Assembly: GCA_006384855.1 (NCBI GenBank)
Contig: VCJN01002549.1
Span: 124,001-188,000, forward strand
DNA from: Tetraselmis striata
Lineage: Eukaryota > Chlorophyta > Chlorodendrophyceae > Chlorodendrales > Chlorodendraceae
Direction of reading: 5' to 3'
Length of the DNA: 64,000 bases
The position numbers were made by a program, and so were the translations under genes. The notes beneath the pieces are model-generated. The model saw only the letters and a list, made by a program, of their open reading frames with translations. It was not told the origin of the DNA and did no database searches. The first letter of the stretch is position 1. Each line of letters opens with the position of its first letter. Positions 60,934 through 64,000 of the stretch are shown here, piece after piece.

Positions 60934-62061
60934 CTAGGTGTCAACGCTCCGGGATGGAAAACGCGACGGGTGGCGCGCTCGCAGGTTGGCGTATTCCTTT
61001 GAGCGCAGCGTGTCTTGCAGATGTCGGCTCGCCCTCGCGAAATCGTGTAGCGCCTCGACACGGCGCAGCACGCTGTATGGCTCCCAGCTGTCGTGACTTG
61101 AGTCGTAGTTCAGCCAACGCACCAGAAAGACGAGGCAGAGTCCTCGCTTGAACAGATCCTCGCGGCGCTCGATAGAGAAGTCGAGCACGCGTTCAACGAC
61201 GAACTCGTCGACAGGGGGCTCCACACTGGACGGAATTGTATCGGGCTGTGCGTCTGGGTTGACGCACTGGCGCAGTCGACTAATGTGAAACACATTGTGG
61301 CAGTCGAACGTTGGTGGCAGCCGCAGACGATACGCCTGGCTGGAGATCTTGGCCGTGACCGGGTAGGGGCCGATGTAGAGATGTCGGAACTTGCGCGCCG
61401 GCTGGTTGCGTATAAGCAAGTGCTCCGTTGAGAGCCAGACTTTGTCTCCTTCTGCGAACTCAACATGGCTGGTTTTGCGGTCGGCATAGACCTTTTGATA
61501 TTCATTAACAAGCTTCAGTTGCTCAGTAATCAACATGTGAATATCTTGAATATTTGCAACTGTTTGGCGTGCATCTTGGTTGGCAGTAGCAATCAGATCA
61601 GGTGGTGTCAGGGGCATCATGCCATAAATTGCCTCAAAATGGGCATAATGTGTTGCTGAATGGACTGAATTATTGTAAGAAAATTCAGCAAGAGCCAAAT
61701 GACTTAACCAAGAGTCATGTTGCTTGTGAACAAACGCACGTAATATTTGTTCAATAGTTCTGTGGGTACGTTCAGTTTGACCGTCAGTCTGCGGGTGGTA
61801 AGCACGGGAAATATTTAGCTTAGTTTGCAGAGCTGTAAACAATGATTTCCAGAACATTGAAGTACACCTGGGATCTCTGTCAGAGATGTAACATCTGCTG
61901 AGACCATGGTGTCTGTAAATATTGTCCAAATATAAACTGGCCAACTCTGTCGCATCAATCTTAATATTGCATGGCACAAAATGTGACTGTTTCGTGAATG
62001 TATCAACAAACGTAGCAATAGCATCGTAGCCATCCACCTCAGGTAAGTTGGTTATAAAGTC
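60934..62061 (-). CDS. pol: Chromovirus integrase core and chromodomain (C-terminal part of broken pol)
   Basis: This part of the polyprotein inserts element cDNA into the genome. Numbering from the GTG at 62,037, the second catalytic Asp is in ISDRDP (D53) and the Glu in TDGQTE (E89), the classic D-x35-E spacing. The first Asp lies eight codons upstream (62,059-62,061), still in this frame. After the core comes the C-terminal DNA-binding region and, at about residues 278-335, a chromodomain (VVERVLDFS ... FLVRWLNYDSSHDSWEP), which defines Ty3/gypsy chromoviruses and targets insertion to marked chromatin. The frame ends at 60,934. It cannot be read from the preceding segment without a shift: an extra base at about 62,062, next to the first catalytic codon, breaks the polyprotein. 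Confidence 0.88.
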   Translation of the reverse strand, partial: DFITNLPEVDGYDAIATFVDTFTKQSHFVPCNIKIDATELASLYLDNIYRHHGLSRCYISDRDPRCTSMFWKSLFTALQTKLNISRAYHPQTDGQTERTHRTIEQILRAFVHKQHDSWLSHLALAEFSYNNSVHSATHYAHFEAIYGMMPLTPPDLIATANQDARQTVANIQDIHMLITEQLKLVNEYQKVYADRKTSHVEFAEGDKVWLSTEHLLIRNQPARKFRHLYIGPYPVTAKISSQAYRLRLPPTFDCHNVFHISRLRQCVNPDAQPDTIPSSVEPPVDEFVVERVLDFSIERREDLFKRGLCLVFLVRWLNYDSSHDSWEPYSVLRRVEALHDFARASRHLQDTLRSKEYANLRARHPSRFPSRSVDT

Positions 62062-63223
62062 CTATAGAGATTATCTCCCAAGGCTTAGTTGCCTTTGGCA
62101 AGGGAAATAAGGAACTATGAGGCTTGGTGGTAGCTGCTTTGATTCTAACGCAAGTATCACATTGTTTGCAGTAATGCTTGACTGTGGTATTCATGAGTGG
62201 CCACCAAAACATACGCATTATGTTCGCAAGAGTGCCGGGTATGGTTGGGGTGTCCATTACCAACATGATACTCCTCAATGATGAGTTAATCAGTTCAGAA
62301 TCATTGGGTATACAGACCTTATCTGCCATATAGTAGAGACCATTAGTCTCATCTTGTCGCACACCGTTGGGGGTGTGTCCATGACTGTAGGCAACATCAG
62401 TGATGTAGGCAGCTTTGATCTTGTTTATTAGCTTGCTGTCAATCTGCAAGGCGGACATTGCTGACAAATAGTCCTGCATTTGTTCAAGGTCAGCTTCGAC
62501 TAGCTGGTTTTCATATTTAGTCAATGCATGATGCAAGTCAGGGCGGCGAGAGAGAGCATCAGCCTCATTGTCAGCGCCTTTGCGATATAATATCTGCAAC
62601 ACAGGTTCATTAGTCTGTGGGTTGACTGCCATGTATGGTGAAATTTCATGTAACCATAGGGCATGGCGTCTGCCTAGTCCTTCCTGTGTAGGCAAATGCC
62701 TCAATGTGGCATGGTCTGTTATAACTGTAATACGGCGACTGCCTTCCAAGTAGCAGCGCCATTCTTTCAGAGCACATACCACACCCAAGAGCTCTTGGTC
62801 ATAGGTGTGATAATTTGTTTGTGCAGCCTGCAATGTCTTTGCATAATAGCTGCATGGGTGTATGTGGTCATCAGCATTAGCCTGGAGCAGAATTGCACCT
62901 AAGGCATATTTGCTGGCGTGAGTAGCCACTACAAACTCAGCATCTTTGCCGGTGACAGGGCTTGCCAGCACTGGGGACTGGCACAAGGCTTGTTTCAGTT
63001 TTACAAATGCAGCTTGGCATTCAACTGTCCAATCAAATATTCTATCCTTTCTTGTGAGGGCATATAACGGTGCTGCAATAGCCGAATAATTGCGCACATA
63101 GCGTCGGTAAAAATTGCAGAAACCAAGATATTGTTGGACATTCTGAACGTTCTTAGGCCTGGGCCAATCCTGAACAGCCTTGATTTTATTAGGCGAGGGT
63201 CTTAGGCCAGCGTGTGATACCAT
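62039..63223 (-). CDS. pol: RT connection, RNase H and integrase zinc-binding region (middle of broken pol)
   Basis: This frame opens in the RT palm/connection (LGFCNFYRRYVRNYSAIAAP) and includes RNase H. Of the four RNase H acidic residues, Glu144 (TYDQELLG), Asp170 (ITDHATLRHL) and Asp222 (NEADALSRR) are present. The first, normally Asp in a TDAS-type motif, is His102 (VVATHASKYALG; codon CAC at 62,918-62,920). The integrase N-terminal domain retains its Cys pair (CDTC, C355 and C358) and FWWP, but the expected His pair is missing in this frame. Two His codons with suitable spacing (62,265-62,267 and 62,250-62,252) occur in another frame, implying two compensating indels around them. The frame is actually open a little upstream of the listed start, to about 63,280. 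Confidence 0.85.
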   Translation of the reverse strand: MVSHAGLRPSPNKIKAVQDWPRPKNVQNVQQYLGFCNFYRRYVRNYSAIAAPLYALTRKDRIFDWTVECQAAFVKLKQALCQSPVLASPVTGKDAEFVVATHASKYALGAILLQANADDHIHPCSYYAKTLQAAQTNYHTYDQELLGVVCALKEWRCYLEGSRRITVITDHATLRHLPTQEGLGRRHALWLHEISPYMAVNPQTNEPVLQILYRKGADNEADALSRRPDLHHALTKYENQLVEADLEQMQDYLSAMSALQIDSKLINKIKAAYITDVAYSHGHTPNGVRQDETNGLYYMADKVCIPNDSELINSSLRSIMLVMDTPTIPGTLANIMRMFWWPLMNTTVKHYCKQCDTCVRIKAATTKPHSSLFPLPKATKPWEIISIGLYNQLT

Positions 63224-63267
63224 ATGTCCAAGGTATTCTAGTTCAGTCTTGGCAAACCAGCATTTCT

Positions 63268-63999
63268 CTAATCGTAGTCTAATGTCATCATGTTAGACTC
63301 GAGCATAGTAAGAGCTGTGTCCAAATGTTGCAAATGTTCCTCAAGCGAGTTGCTAAAAATCAAGGCATCATCCAGGTATACAAGTACAAAGGTATGCTTG
63401 TATGGCTGGAGTATAGATGTCATAATGCGTTGAAAAGAGGAGGGAGCACTGGTGAGTCCAAATGGCAATACTAGCCACTTGAATTGGCCATAGACAGTTC
63501 TGAGCGCTGTCTTAGGAACATCAGGTGGATTAATCCGGAGTTGGTGATAACCTAAGGCGAGATCAAGAGCTGAATAGACAGTAGCACCAGATAGCATATC
63601 AAGTAATGCATCAGCAGGTGGAACAGGGAACTCAACCTTTTTGGTGTACTTATTCAATTGACGGTAGTCAATGCACATGCGCAGACCGCCATTGGCCTTG
63701 CGGGCGAAGAGAACAGGAGTTGCATATGGAGAGAAGGACTCCTGTATAAACCGTTTCTCAAGAAAAGAATTCAGTTGTGTTCTTAGTTCCTCTAATTCTG
63801 CAGGTGATAATCTGTATATTTTTCCTGTAGGAACAAGAGGGATCTCATGATCAAGACCAGGGCGTAATTGTGGAAGGTTGTCAAGCGGAGAGCATATTGG
63901 TTTCTGCTTTCGCAATAAGTCTCTGATCTGAGCGGTACAAGCCGCGGACTGGTCAGTGTCAATTGTATTTATCTCATCATCAATATCGAGCTCATCACT
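63268..63999 (-). CDS. pol: Reverse transcriptase N-terminal two-thirds (partial, runs off window)
   Basis: The frame is open from the window edge (63,999). From a TTG at 63,915 it encodes 215 residues of Ty3/gypsy reverse transcriptase, the enzyme that copies element RNA into cDNA. Recognisable blocks are PVLFARKANGGLRMCIDYRQ, the motif A Asp in YSALDLALGYHQ (D118), VLPFGLTSAPSSFQ and the catalytic YLDD box (Y180-D183). All RT catalytic aspartates are present. The frame then meets TAG at 63,268, soon after YLDD, where RT should continue. The continuation lies in a different frame starting at about 63,280, so an indel there truncates the polyprotein. Protease, gag, primer-binding site and 5' LTR would lie beyond the right edge. 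Confidence 0.88.
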   Translation of the reverse strand, partial: SDELDIDDEINTIDTDQSAACTAQIRDLLRKQKPICSPLDNLPQLRPGLDHEIPLVPTGKIYRLSPAELEELRTQLNSFLEKRFIQESFSPYATPVLFARKANGGLRMCIDYRQLNKYTKKVEFPVPPADALLDMLSGATVYSALDLALGYHQLRINPPDVPKTALRTVYGQFKWLVLPFGLTSAPSSFQRIMTSILQPYKHTFVLVYLDDALIFSNSLEEHLQHLDTALTMLESNMMTLDYD

Positions 64000-64000
64000 C

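Noticed and set aside
61465..62902. Plus-strand ORFs opposite the retrotransposon
   Set aside because: They are shadows of the well-supported minus-strand pol reading frames.

Overview
The window reads as a repeat-dominated piece of a nuclear eukaryotic chromosome. The evidence is a spliced-looking gene with canonical GT...AG introns, a Ty3/gypsy chromovirus, a BED-type zinc-finger protein, several tandem-repeat families and no bacterial operon structure. The unique DNA is GC-rich with many poly-G/C runs, which would suit an alga or other protist, but nothing here fixes the taxon.

Layout. (1) Positions 1 to about 48,586 are one uninterrupted satellite array. Positions 1-3718 hold ten apparently identical 367-bp units, one of them carrying a 48-bp insertion. 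From about 3,719 the units are a related but diverged family of roughly 100 copies: short units (about 371-376 bp) and long units (about 546 bp, short plus a 175-bp insert; I count about 45 inserts). They are arranged in higher-order blocks with periods such as 922, 1,092, 1,466, 2,047 and 2,791 bp. Each unit carries two roughly 100-bp arms in inverted orientation, so the satellite is a tandem array of interrupted palindromes; the long-unit insert adds a third copy of the same arm. (2) 48,587-53,200 is GC-rich. It holds G-tracts at the array edge, a four-copy repeat of about 200 bp, and a broken minus-strand gene with an N-terminal BED-like zinc finger. (3) 53,200-57,100 has no gene I can recognise, but contains a pair of 161-bp direct repeats 1,183 bp apart. 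(4) 57,118-58,545 is a four-copy 357-bp tandem repeat abutting the 3' end of a minus-strand, intron-containing hypothetical gene (58,530 to about 60,447). A 24-bp minisatellite lies in one of its probable introns. (5) 60,528-64,000 is the 3' half of a minus-strand chromovirus: reverse transcriptase, RNase H, integrase and chromodomain, then a polypurine tract and a putative 3' LTR. It runs off the right edge and is disabled by frameshifts and an RNase H active-site change.

The long homogenised satellite flanked by decayed transposon-like genes and a chromovirus suggests a heterochromatic location (pericentromeric, centromeric or subtelomeric). That is inference. No metabolic pathway or operon is encoded. 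The most unusual element is the satellite: its dyad units, its two-module long units, and the recombinant units that record conversion between short and long forms.
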